Below, one piece after another: positions 12,486 to 25,200 of a stretch of DNA of 64,000 nt. A model generated the notes under the pieces. It did no database searches, was not told the origin of the DNA, and saw only the letters and a list, made by a program, of their open reading frames with translations. Each line of letters opens with the position of its first letter. Within the stretch, counting starts at the first letter, position 1. The position numbers were made by a program, and so were the translations under genes. This stretch comes from Cardiocondyla obscurior (lineage: Eukaryota > Arthropoda > Insecta > Hymenoptera > Formicidae): contig NC_091865.1 of NCBI RefSeq assembly GCF_019399895.1, forward strand, positions 811,001 through 875,000, given 5' to 3'.

Positions 12486-15400
12486 GGCGGAGATACTTTA
12501 ATTGGTGGACGTCGATCCACGGTTGATCGCAACCACGAATCGAAATGATAATAATATATTTTATGTCATTATCTAGAAATAATTACACGTCGGTAACTTC
12601 TATTAGCGAAATTAATGGAACAATTGGCGTATTCTGCGGCTACTATCGCATCAGAAATCGATTATTGAAATACTAAAGTATTTCGTATCAATTATAATTA
12701 AAACGAGGCTATTTACGGCTTCCATCCCGTAGCCAGAATAAATGAGTATTACCAACCACTGAAATATTTCCCGTGTAAGTGTGTAATTTTGGAAAATAAG
12801 TGCTAATTTTTTTTTTTTTTGCAATATTTAAGACACATTTTAAATTACGTATTTGTATACTTGTTAGAGATAAAGTTCTCGCTATTTAAATTTAATTAAT
12901 TATTATTGAATAATTGTCTAAGTATCACGTATACATAACATGTTTATTAATATATCGTTAGTCCTTTTTTCTTTTTTTTTTTTATCGGAAACACTGATAG
13001 GCAACAGAATCGCAACGTTAGCTTCTTCTTGAACTGAATTAGCGCAAAAACTTGTAAAGATACCGGGAACTGTCTTACTCGCTCAGAGATCGCGCACTGC
13101 CGCCAAGATTACGCGCAAATGCGTCTCCGGTGGTCTTGCGCAATGATAACGATGACAAAGACTCCAGCGACACAACAGCGCGATAACGACGACGGTAATG
13201 AGCGATGCTTTTCCGCGACGCGACAGGATCGTACAATCTCGCCTTTAACGTTTATATTTGATTATCGGTGAATTAAATACAGTTCCGTATATTTTTCTGG
13301 ACAGCCCTACGCCCTAATCGAATAATATATATTATATATACGCATATATGTCTCTTGCACACGCATTGTTTCTACTCTGTTGCGCACGTCAGTTATTTTT
13401 TTTTTTCTTTCTTTTTTTTCGCATCGAAAGCTTCTTCCGTAATGCCACGTGGGAAAAGAGAAATTTCACACGTACACGTAACAACGCCGTGTGTAACGTC
13501 GTGCGCGCCGATCTGCGCTGTCGTGTATTGCGTAAACGAGTGATTGACGTGCCGCTGTTTACGCCGACATTTCGCCGTCCGCACCTATGCTACCATATGA
13601 CAGACGTAATGAGCCACTACGCTCGCAACCGGGAACCAGTCACGGAACATGATCGAGATTTGCAGGCTCTATCGTCGAGTCTTCCCTCCTTCGCATTCCG
13701 CGAAACTCGCGATGCATCGCGTAAAGAGAAAGAATTTTTTTTCTTTTTTTTTTTTTTATTTGTACCGTCGATAATTAATATTCGACATCGCGGTATATTA
13801 CATTACCATTGCCAAACCGACGGTTACGTCACAGTTTTATTCGTATCTTTAAATAAGTAATATCGCGGATGTGTACTATCGTCGACGATTGCGTCGGTGC
13901 TTATAAAATAAAGCGGCCCCGACTTTTTCGTATCATATCTCGTAACCGCTTGTACTAGCTGTTCGTGCCGGTGCGCGCACGAGCATCCATGTGTGCGCGG
14001 CCGACACACGGCCTCGCATATAGCGAAACTCGAGATTTCTGTTCTGAGATTGCGTAAACGATTGACTGACGTCTTAGAAACGGTGTTTTCTAAAGTTGTC
14101 GGTGGACTGTAGCTACGTTACACCACGGTGAACGTCTGCCCGCGTACTACTCCGTACATAATTTTACGCATACGTTCGTGCGCGTTCTATTTATTCTTTC
14201 GTACTCTTTTGTGGTGTGAGGCGAGCGTGTTGCGGGTATGCGTGTCTGTACGCGCGTGTCATCGGTGCCGTTGATAAAAGGAAAGAAAAAAATAAAAGAA
14301 AGAAAGAAAGAATAAGTAGGAACTTTATCTATTTTTTAGCGCCGCGCGCGCATTTCCAGGTTACTTCGATTCGTTTGATACTACTCGGTTAAGGAGTTAT
14401 CCCGTCGTGCGAGTTCCGTTAAGCGTACATTCTCATGTTGGCTGAATTAGCTAGAATTGAATTAATTCATAACCCCTAACTGTCCGTGATTCGATTACAT
14501 CTCTCGGTTGCGTCACATTCCGATTTATCGAGATCATGTGTCATCTGGTAGAAGCGCGGCCAGTGGAACGCAGCTCGAAGATTTCGAGTTTCCGTAAAAT
14601 ATCGACAAGTAACGTATACGTGCAGCAAAATATATATATGTATTTTTTTTTTCTTTCTATCAATATTTGCCGTGAAAAATTATAACGCGAAAATAAGAAT
14701 GTTACATCTGTCCTAAATATTTTCGAATACCACACTTTTGGGGAAACTTTTTAACGGTGTAAGCTGAAGGGCGAGTATGGTTTTCTGCGGTAGAAGCAAG
14801 GGATGAGAGAACGGGGGGAAATATCAGTCATCGGCAATCCGGCCGGCGCGGTATATAATACATGCGGCACATGTGAAACTTAGCTGCCGTCGCCAGTTTA
14901 TGAAGCAATTCGCTCTTGCGTCTCAGGATACAACGGTACATCGCGATTTGTCGATGATATAAATAAGTTTCGAGAAAAACTCGCAACATTTATTAGTAGG
15001 CGTTCGAAATATTTTCTCTTTTCACTTCTGTGAAAAGTCTTCACTTCGCTCGCAATGAAAATAGGATTGCCGTGAAAGCGGTCGCGTGACTCGGCCGTTG
15101 AATTTTATTGTGTCTACGCGAAAAAAAAAAGAAAGGGGGAAAAAGAAAAAAAAAAAAAAAAATGTCGCTCAATGACGATTGCGTACAACTCTCGACGTCG
15201 AGATTTAATTGAACGAACGAATCCGCAACGTTCGGGAATGTGAAAGTATCCCTTGTGCTCTAAGACGATCGCGGATGAGTCGCATAACGCTCATTGCTCG
15301 CCGCGGTAAAATTTTCAAGCATTCATCACAGTCGACCCATCTCGCGGTACAAAGGAGTGAGAGATGACCGCGAGCAGGGAAAGCGAGAATGAGAGAAAAA

Positions 15401-18400
15401 GAGAGAGAATGTGCGAAGCTTATCTTAGCATCACGTACGCATCGACGTGTTGTGCGTATATCAAAGGTTACGCGTGTATGGGTGGAGCAGCAGCGCTAGC
15501 GAAGCGCGTGTACGGAGATTATTTTTAGATCCGTTCCGCGGTCCGGCCAACGATTATTCCTCGCTAAATCATAACTTTCGCTACGCGATCTCGTATAGCT
15601 CGCATGACCCGGTGTCCTAATAAATCGTTCCGCAAATCGCTGTTCTTCGGCTCCTACTTTTAAGGTATAATGCCCTTTTTATATTTCGTTTCCTATTGTC
15701 AGCAAGCAAAAATAACTAACGTTTTTATTTTATTTTTTTTTTGTTTAACACGGAAATTTTATTATTAATTACAATTTTTAATTAACTATAATTCAACATT
15801 TTACTTCATAATTCATATTTGAATATTAAAACAAGAGAGAAAGCCAGAGAATGCGCGTATGTATATTAACGTAACAAATTTTCATTTCTAATAAATTATA
15901 AACTTTACCTATTTTTTTTTTTTTTTTTTTCTTTTTTGCTCGACAATTTATATTTCATAAACGGGCGTTGAATGTCTTTTTATTTTCGATATACGTCGAA
16001 AAATTACTTTTCTGCGTCTTATTATCTTATCAAATTTCTCTCTCTCTCTCTCTCTTCCGCTCTTGCAGCCCGTCTCTCACAGATATCTGACCTTGTGTTT
16101 GGTTTTTATCGTTCGAATGTAGCGACGTACTTGATTCAGGTGCGCGCAGCAGATCTTTTTCTACGCGCTTCCTGAATCACGACGTCATTTCCGCGTGTAT
16201 GCATCAACGGGGTGACCGAGTGGAGGAAAGCCGCAGTGTCGCACCTGCTACGCACGTGTTTGTGAAAGGCACGTGCCTCTTGGCGCGGCGTCTCGGCCGC
16301 GTCTCATGTTCCAACGGTGTCGGGTGAGGCGGCGCTCTTGTTGTTCACTTTATCATCGAGATCTCGGCGGAATTAATCGCGAGACACGATTATTCGATCG
16401 CGTTCACCGCACGCATATTCTTGAAAAGTATCTGTTACATCGTATCTGTCGAAAATGTTTAATGTTGGTTGACGGAACGTCAACGAATTTTAAGAAACAG
16501 GCTGTCGCGCTCAATTTTGTGAATAATAAATTTTTTTTTTTAACAATGTGTTTCTTACACGAGTGATTTTTTAAAATATTGCGTAATAAAATATCTTTTT
16601 TTTTTTTTTTTTTCTCCAGAATTATCATTGATTTTGTAAAATTACTACATTGTGAATGTAATGAAAAATTTGAAATTAAGTACATTCCTTTACATAATTT
16701 TATAAAATGCTTAACCAGTTATATGAAAATGAATTATTGAAATAAAAAATTATTACAAGAATATTTTATAAAACTACCGGCAATTTTCAGATCAAATATT
16801 TCAATTTTTTATTTTTACATTAATGTACCTAATAATTTCATAAAATTGTTACAAATTACGTTGAATTATGAAGTTGCATATTAATCATTTTTTTAACCGA
16901 TTAAAATAGCTCTTTTTATAATTGACAGCAATAATTAAAATCTTTTATCGCTAGTTGATCGCCTATGCTTGTCACATACTATACGATAAATCACCATTTA
17001 CTTACAAATGTGAATATTAAAAAAAAAAAAAGAAAAAAAAAATAACCTAGTTAAATAAATTGTTTTCCGCGTGAGATACAAAGCAATTCAATCGAGTCGC
17101 GTTTTCAAGCCCCGGCTTCTTTGATCGGCGCTCGTTCCGCCCAGAGAAAAGAGCCGATCGGCGTTCACGAGCCGCGATCGATAAATCAGTCGCGAGCGAC
17201 GTTTACAAGTCCCGCGCGAAATCTCTTCGCTGCCGATCCCGCACGCATTCTCATCGGCGCGCACGTGGCACGCGCGGCAGCCACGTGGCGCGCGATATGG
17301 CGCTCCTTCTTCGTCCTGTCTTCCAGGAGACAACACCTTGTTCTCGCCTTAACGGCGGATCGCGCTTCTTCACGCCTGTCATGTCTCGCTACGGCGCGAA
17401 TAATGTAAAACAGCGAGCCGTTCTATCCGTTCGAGCGATTCGGTTTTTCAACCCCTACCGATTTATTCGCGATCGCTACTCTCGGCAACGACGACTGTGC
17501 CAGTTGTGTAGCAGAAATTTTTTTTTTTTTTTTTTTTCTATCTCTCTCTTTCTCTCTCTTCTCTCTTTCTTTCTCTCGTGAAACGCCGCTGACTACATTC
17601 CGTTCTCGTCCACCTCTTCGTCTTTTTTCTTACGTGCTTTCTTATGTCGTACCTCGCGGCCGTTCCTATTACTTCAGGACACGTGTCGACCGATCTTCTT
17701 CTCGACGGCGACGCGTTCGGAATAAGGAAGGCTTTCTTGCGAAACCGAAGAGGATAATGAGGCGCGACGAGCCGTCAATTGACTGGCATGATTTTACCGG
17801 AGGTGTGTCGATTGCGAAATCATGATCTTTTCTCTTGTATTTAGCCCGAGTCTGGATTATAATATTAAGGTGTACGCGGGATATAAGATGAATTGAATTT
17901 AGACTGATGTCAGGCTGCTATTCACAGATTCAGTTCCCTTCTTTTACCGCGCATTGTTGCCTTCATTTTATTCTTTTGTAGAACGTATTTTTTTTTTTTT
18001 TTAACAACTTTAGAACATTTCGAAAAAAAGGTCGAGATAAAAAAGAAAAGAAAAAAGTTATAAATGTACAGAGCTTTAGAAAACGTAAATTATTTAACCT
18101 ATAGATGGCTTAAGAAATTTCAGCACAAGTGGATACAACTCGCTGTTTGTTATGCAAATTAACCGGAAGTCTTTCCCTTTGTGTTTTTTTAGAAGTCGAA
18201 TATCTATCGCTGCATCATATTTAAGTTCGTGCAACAACACGTGCTTCTCGGGAATAAAGAATGTAAAATACGCACCTACAACATCTTTTCTATTAAAATT
18301 AAACATGAGATTCTTGCTTTTAGAATTTAAATTTTGATTTATCTCGCAGATAGTTGTATTCGTCAAAAGAATTTAACTGTCGAACGGTGTGGCTCAAGAG

Positions 18401-18955
18401 CGCACGTTTACAAATATTATTTTCATCGAATCAGTACTTATACATTTTTTTTAATTTTCTTTTTTTTTAATATCTTTACATTTGCCAAAGATTATTTGAG
18501 TTCAGCCGGTGCAACGAAATTATAACGACGTCTTATTAATAAATGGAATAGTTTCGAGTGATGGGTTCACGCCAACCATTCCAAGTAGAGTCGTCATGAA
18601 TTTTCTTCAGCAGCTCCTTTTAAACTCAGTATCTTTTTATACGTCGGGAATACCGAATAATTGCGCGTCAAAGCGATACTATACAGAATTGTTGGAATTA
18701 ATGGAGCACCCTTGGCAGACAGAATTGGTAACAGCTGCGACGGAAATCATTCTTTCTTTCCCCGACCCTTTTCTTTTTTTTTTTTCTTTCTCTCTCTCTT
18801 TTTCTTTTTTTCTTTCTACACCCCTCGATTTTCACCCTCGAAGTTTCCGGCAGACGACTGATAGAGACATCGGTCTTGGACCGCGCAAGACAAAACGTCG
18901 TTTCTAAAATTGGTCTCATGCGCGCCATGCACGACCTATGTTTACACGCATCATC

Positions 18956-19225
18956 GGGAGAGAGGGGGGGCAGGGTAGGGGGGTAGAGTTAAGCGGGAGT
19001 GCAGAGAGGAGAAGAAAAGGAAAACGGCGGAGGAACGACTTCCATACCCTGGACGCGGTTTGGGAAACCGGCGAAAAAGGGAAGAGTAGAAGAGGTCGAG
19101 GGGGAAAGAGGAGACGACGGTGATAGAGGAGGGACGGGGGAGGAAAGGGGTGTCGGCTAATTTCATCCTCGCACGTGCGTACAACGTCTAGCGAAGCAAA
19201 CGGGGGGAAGGGAGGAGGGCCAGCG
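18956..19225 (+). repeat. Purine-rich, strand-asymmetric tract with G-runs
   Basis: Most of the plus strand is G or A. G-runs at 18964-18970, 18973-18975 and 18977-18982 are closely spaced, with more near 19099-19150 and 19202-19217. This supports intramolecular triplex or quadruplex potential. The opposite strand gives long Pro/Ser/Phe frames by composition only. Confidence 0.6.
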
Positions 19226-22200
19226 AGAGCAACCGAGTTCCTTACGCAATGCGCACGCACGCGTATGAATAATCCCAAAATTCACGCGCGGCGACACGCG
19301 ATTTTGCACGCGTGTGGGGTGTACTGCCCAGTGGAAGGCCGATGGTTAACCGATCATCATTAATAATAGAACTAACCGGCCGAAATCATGGACGCGTTTC
19401 CGACGCGTCGCGGTTCCCCGCGTTTGAAAGTTTTCAACTATTCCGGGAAAACGGGTCCGCCGCGCCGTCGATGCGCGACGATCTCCTCGATTGAGCTGAG
19501 CACCTCATTAATTTTGCATCGGTTTTCAGAGCAGAGGGATGCGCACACACGCGAAAGATATACAGAAAACGGGAATACGGAAATAGAAATACTGAAAGTT
19601 CAATCTTTCTATCCGTCATAACGATGGCACTACCACTGTTATCATTACGTTGCTACAATATGCGAGGGTGGCTCGAAATGAAGGAAAAAATAAAAGATAA
19701 AAAAAGTCTTTGACAATACATCAAATGCGAAAGCAGAGAGGGATACTGAGTATGGTGGAGGTTGTACTTATGGAAAGCGACCTAAAGCTATTGAAGATAT
19801 ACGAGATGTTTTACAACTATTAATACAGATTTTTTGACAGATTAAAATTAATTTCTTTTTTTTTTTTTTTTAATTAAAACATCGAAAAAAATTTATTTAT
19901 TAATTTTCCTGTCTTCCGTACATATTTATGTACCTAATAAAATTTTGAATAAAAGTTACGTTAAACTCTGTCTAAGATCTGTCGAGGAAAGGATCTGTTT
20001 TATTCCTCTTGAAATTAAAAATTCTGAGGGAAAATCCCTTTTTTAAATTATATAATTTAACTCGAAACTTGTTGATACCTTCGTGTTTCTCACGGTAAAG
20101 AGATTCGTGGGATTTGTGGAACACTTTATACATATAGATACAGAATTGCCAATGAAGGGCAGAGAAATTCTGCAAGAGCAAAGTTATGGAAGTACCTGGA
20201 GGCGTATTGCGCGAGAATAGATGAAGGGATGGCGATGTTGAGAGAGAGAGAGAGAAAGAGAGAGACAGAAAGTTATCACCGACTCGTCCTCCCTTTCTCA
20301 TGTGATACATGCGGGAGAATATCATGCCCTCAACCATTGCATTGTCGGCGACATCGTGTAATGATACTGTCGAACGATAATCATTTCTCGGCATCAGCGA
20401 ATTTCGTGCAGCTAAACTTATTTTATAAATTAAAAAGTTATCGGCTCGAATAAAGAAACGAACAACTAAATAATTTTGTTATCTGTTATTTCTTATTGTA
20501 CGAATTTTTTATTCTTTTTTTTCTGCCACGTTTTATTTTACTTGTACGATTTTCGGTTGCAATTCGTCTTGTTATCTTTGAATTAGGTTTGTCTGATTTG
20601 TTTCTAGTTATCGTCTAATTAAAAAATAAATGGTAATAAACTTAATCAAACGTTTAACTGAATTTTTCCGGACTTGTGCACAGTTCACGTTTCAAAATGC
20701 ACGCAAAAAAAAAAAAGGAAAAAAATTCCTATCGATTTTGATAATGAGCTTAAATTAACCTGACGGAATTGAATCGCGTCTTCGGTGCCATAACGTATTT
20801 CGACGATACGTCGACCAATAGTCCCTGCCTCGCGTCACCGATCACTGCGGATGTTCTCGATTTCTAGTTTCGTCGTCTCTGGATTGTTGATCTTGGCTGC
20901 AATTTGCAAATTCGATGCGCGAGTTCGTGTCGCGATCGTACTGCGATTTGTTTATCTACTCTCAAGTAACTCGCGCCGCGCAGTATCGCGAGAATAACGA
21001 ATAGCGGCGGTTATCTAATCGTACCATCGAGACGGGAAGTCGCGAAAATTCGGCGAGCCGTTATTTTGCGTAGCGCAAATATGTTTAAGTGCTCGCGGCA
21101 AAATAGTCTTCGCAATAGTAACATTCGGCGTTGCATTCGCGTATCGCTAACACATTTATGCTCCGCTACTCTCATTCTCAAATTATATTACTCTGTTGAA
21201 ATAGTCGCCGATCCGCCGTCTCGTCTCTCTTGAGATGATCCATCTTTTCATCTTATTGCATCGGAAAGCAATAAAGGTTAGTTCGAAAGTTATATAGTCG
21301 GCGGGATGTATCGTATTAAATTCTTGTGTACTATACGTATATAATAAATTTCTATTTATATATTTATTTACCAGAGGTAATAAATATATGAATATACAAT
21401 TAACGAAAAGCATATTGTTTCATCAAACATTATTTAAAAAAAGAAAGAAGAGATAGCTTTTTATTCCGATATTGATCACGTTCGTTGCGCGTGGGTTATG
21501 AAAAATATATTTATTTCCCCAGTTTCGAAAACGCACGATAGTTCCGCACTTTGTAAACTAATGTAATGAAAAATTAATTAACGCTCTTTTCTATTAAGTT
21601 TTTCTAAATAAAGAATTGAAAAAATTTCGCCAAATGATTCATGAGTCGCTTATTTCCGCTGGTTTACACCTATTAATTTTTTTTTTTTGTCTTTTTTTTT
21701 TTAATATAACATGCGTGCTTTCATTATTCGCCAATTATCGTATTTCCTAAACGCCGCGCCGCCGGGGTTAATTCCCGCAGCATTCAGCAACGCGTGCTCT
21801 ACGTATCGGCTTATTCGACCTAAACCGACGGAGATGTAGTCTGCTCTCGGGGACGCGGTTTTGCGCGCTTTAAGTGCCGTAGGCAAGGCCTTGCCCTCTT
21901 TAAGGCAATTAATGACTCAATCGGGATCAGACTGATTGAGCCTTTATAAGGGCCCGCTGGGGTAAGCCGCGCGCGGCGCGTGGCCGGACTTGCCGATGCG
22001 CAGAATGCACTTGCCTGGCCGCATTTATTAACGCGGCTGCGGTGCGGTGGTGCATGAACTCAATTAAAGACGACGGAGAGCGTGCGGCTGAGAAAGCCGG
22101 GAGGGATTCCTCATCGTCATCGCGTGCTGATGCGCTCGCTTTTAACAGACTAGGTGCCAGATACCGAAACGCGCGAGCGGAATGAAAGAGAACGCGCCCG

Positions 22201-25200
22201 CGATTTTCCTCCCGCGATCGTGTTAAAAGTCACGAACCGCATCCGCGCCCGGCGACGGCGAAAACGGTTGCTTTTGGTGCCAACCTTCCTCCCGTCCTTC
22301 GTCCCGAATTACCGCGCCAAGAATAGCGGGAGGGAGCACAATAGCGAGGCGCGCTAACCCGTGCCGCGTACGCAAAATTTCAACTTTGTTATTTTCACGT
22401 TGGTGCATTAGCGTTGGACTTGCACCGCGCGTCAGCCCGCGCGAATATCCAGGTCAGAACGTATATATATCAAGACGAGCGTTTTACGTATAATAAGTAC
22501 GTATGTGTGGCGTAATGGGTGACCGCGATGGTCGCTTTTTGATATAAACTTAATCGCGGACCCTTATAAATTGTATAAACCCGCTGTACGCCGGGGCGAT
22601 CCTCCGGCGCGCAGACGCGCTAGGGGCTAAAGTCGGGGATTGGAACCAATTTAATTTCGGCAAGTTCGTATTTCGATGCCGCCGTTAATTCCGCGTTCGC
22701 GTTCGCGACAATGGAATCTGAATACTTAGCCTACAAGCTCGTTTGCCTGTATCTACGCGGTAATTGTATCTATACGGTAATTGAACGCGATGAAAATTAC
22801 ATTCCTTGTCTCCGAGCTACGTCTTGATCAACTAGCTACAAGGATCCGTGGGACTAAATGTCTCGCGCGCCTCGACAATTTTTGAAGTCACGTTTCTGTG
22901 ACTCGCGTACGTTACGATATGAAAACGGTAGCGGAATGATTCATCTCTGCTTATTGGAACACGTTTCGTCGTCTCGCGCGTCACTTTGGCAATCGGTCAG
23001 CGATTTTTCCTCGGTGGGTTTAGGTAAAAAAAAAAATTTCACGCGCGTCGAGCGTTGGCTCCGCGACACGTGCACGACGACGCGTTTGCGTGGTTTTCTT
23101 TCCCGCACGCGTCCATCCGCTCGCTCGTCAAAGGCAAGTGACGTTAATGCGCAATAAATTAGCAGCCTCCCACACACATGGCGCGAGATCCCGAGGCTCG
23201 CGACTCCTCGTCGCGCGCGTTTCGCGACGTGCGCTCTCGTGCTCAGCTTCGCGGAAAAAGTCGCGGGAATGTAGTACGCGGTTGTCTATCTTCGCGGTCG
23301 ATGCTCGTTTTATTACTTCGTCACGCCAGAAAGACGCATCCCGGTTCTCGATTAAATTGCGAAATGCATCTTTGAGCCTGACGCTCGACTTGCTTTCAAA
23401 TCCGATCTTACCATCGACGACGTTTTGCAAAATTTCACAAAGTAGAGAAATTTTCGATTCGAAAAAGGGGAAAAAAAAAAAATTTCCTCGACAAAGGGAC
23501 GATATGTTTCAACAGCTGACACTTTGAATTAACAACGTTTAATAATTTATGAACTAATGAAATTAATTTTCATTTGGCACACGTGGCTCGAATTATCTAA
23601 TAGTAACGATGCGTCATCCCATCGTGCGCTATTCTGTACGATCGTCGTCGGGTGAAGTCAGAATGCATTAAAGTTGTGCGTTTGTATACGAACGTTATAT
23701 ATGAATATGCACAAATCACGCGATATTAATGGAACAAGTTTCTTTCTTATGAATTATACGCGTGAACTTTATTCGACCACATATTTTATATATCATATAT
23801 ATACTTCGAGATTATTTATGCACCATATCACGTGCTTTGTAAATTAAGAACATCTGGGCGCGACGTATATGCATGATGCTGCGACTACGTATGTAACATC
23901 GATTGGAAATTAATTACGATTAGGCACTCAAAAGATAGCAATATCGCGACGAGGATTCCCTTTAAATTAATAATCGTTCTTCGACGGTTCTTCCAGCGGA
24001 GCCCGCGCTGTTGAATGCGGAGGCTCAGAGCCGCGTTAACCCTAATCCCCCCGCGATGTCGTCGGCCGATAATTATTTTATCAATAATAGAGCGAGCGCG
24101 GTACGCGTAATTATCGCGCGTCCGTACGCGGATAATCATAGCGCGTGGAAATGCGTAAATTTATTCGCGAATCAATCTCGGCGGTTGATTGGGTACGTCT
24201 AAATCGCCGAGGATAGCCGAATAAACACCGGAGGAGGTGGTTTATCGGTGTAAAGCCGACTGGAACCGCCTACCCGTAAACCGGTATAAAGCCTTCCAGC
24301 CCCGTGGACAACGATGGACCGTGACACCACGGATTTATTGCGCCGTCATTTCCGTGTAAACAGCGTTAACGCGCCGGTAATAAGAGAGACAGCCGCGCGG
24401 CGGTGTCTTTGCGCTTCCTTTGTCGCGCGGGTCTACCTTTACGACGATAAATTATCCGCGCCGTATTAATCGCGCGATATGTCGCGTGCGCGCCGAATGG
24501 TTCCGCGCCGCGTAATCACGCCGTTTGAGCGAAAGGCCGCCTCGAGTGGATCCGAGCCGTGACTATTCGCGTTTATTAATTCCTACGGCTACCGAGTTGT
24601 CCGATCGAATACTTTCAACTCGTGACCGGTCGGTCTCTCTCCGACGTCTCCGTTTTTTTTTTTTTTACAGCTATGACGATAAGAATGAAAATTCGAATCG
24701 AACGTGCGACAAGTTGGCGGACGGTACGCACTTTTGCCGTCGCGTTCACCTGCAGACGCAGCCAGTCTCGTGATCGACGAGAGAGGTCGGGATCGAGCGA
24801 CGATAATAGTATGTTTGCAATTGATGAAATTTGATACTGCGATTACATCGGGGATCTTCGTTTCTTCGTGGATCGTGAAGATTATCGCGTTGACCGCGCC
24901 GCATAAATAACCCGGCATTTATTTCAATAAGAGTACAGGTATACGCGCGGAAATATTCTGCTCGGCGTTTGACGTAACGATTATCGATCCCCGGGCGTTT
25001 ACGTGATTTTTAACTACACGTGCGTGCACACAGAAGTGGGTATCTGCGAAACTGGTCGCTGAGATGTCTGGACTAGGAACGAAGGCGAAAACGATGGTTG
25101 AAACGGGGTTGACACGAAGGGGGGTAAACGATCCACTACGTTTTTTTTTTTTTTTTTTTTTTAACCGTATGACCGGACCGGTTCCTCAAGATCGTGTAAC

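Larger units (their letters stand above)
8795..18955. other. Gene-free stretch upstream of Chip
   Basis: No coding exon or RNA gene is recognised. It holds the two short dispersed repeats listed separately (9762/10468 and 10786/12132), a GA microsatellite (12466-12485), long T/A homopolymers, and CpG-richer patches near 10460-10880, 11880-12240, 13440-13650 and 17100-17420. Open frames in these patches overlap on both strands and lack known motifs. Confidence 0.45.
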
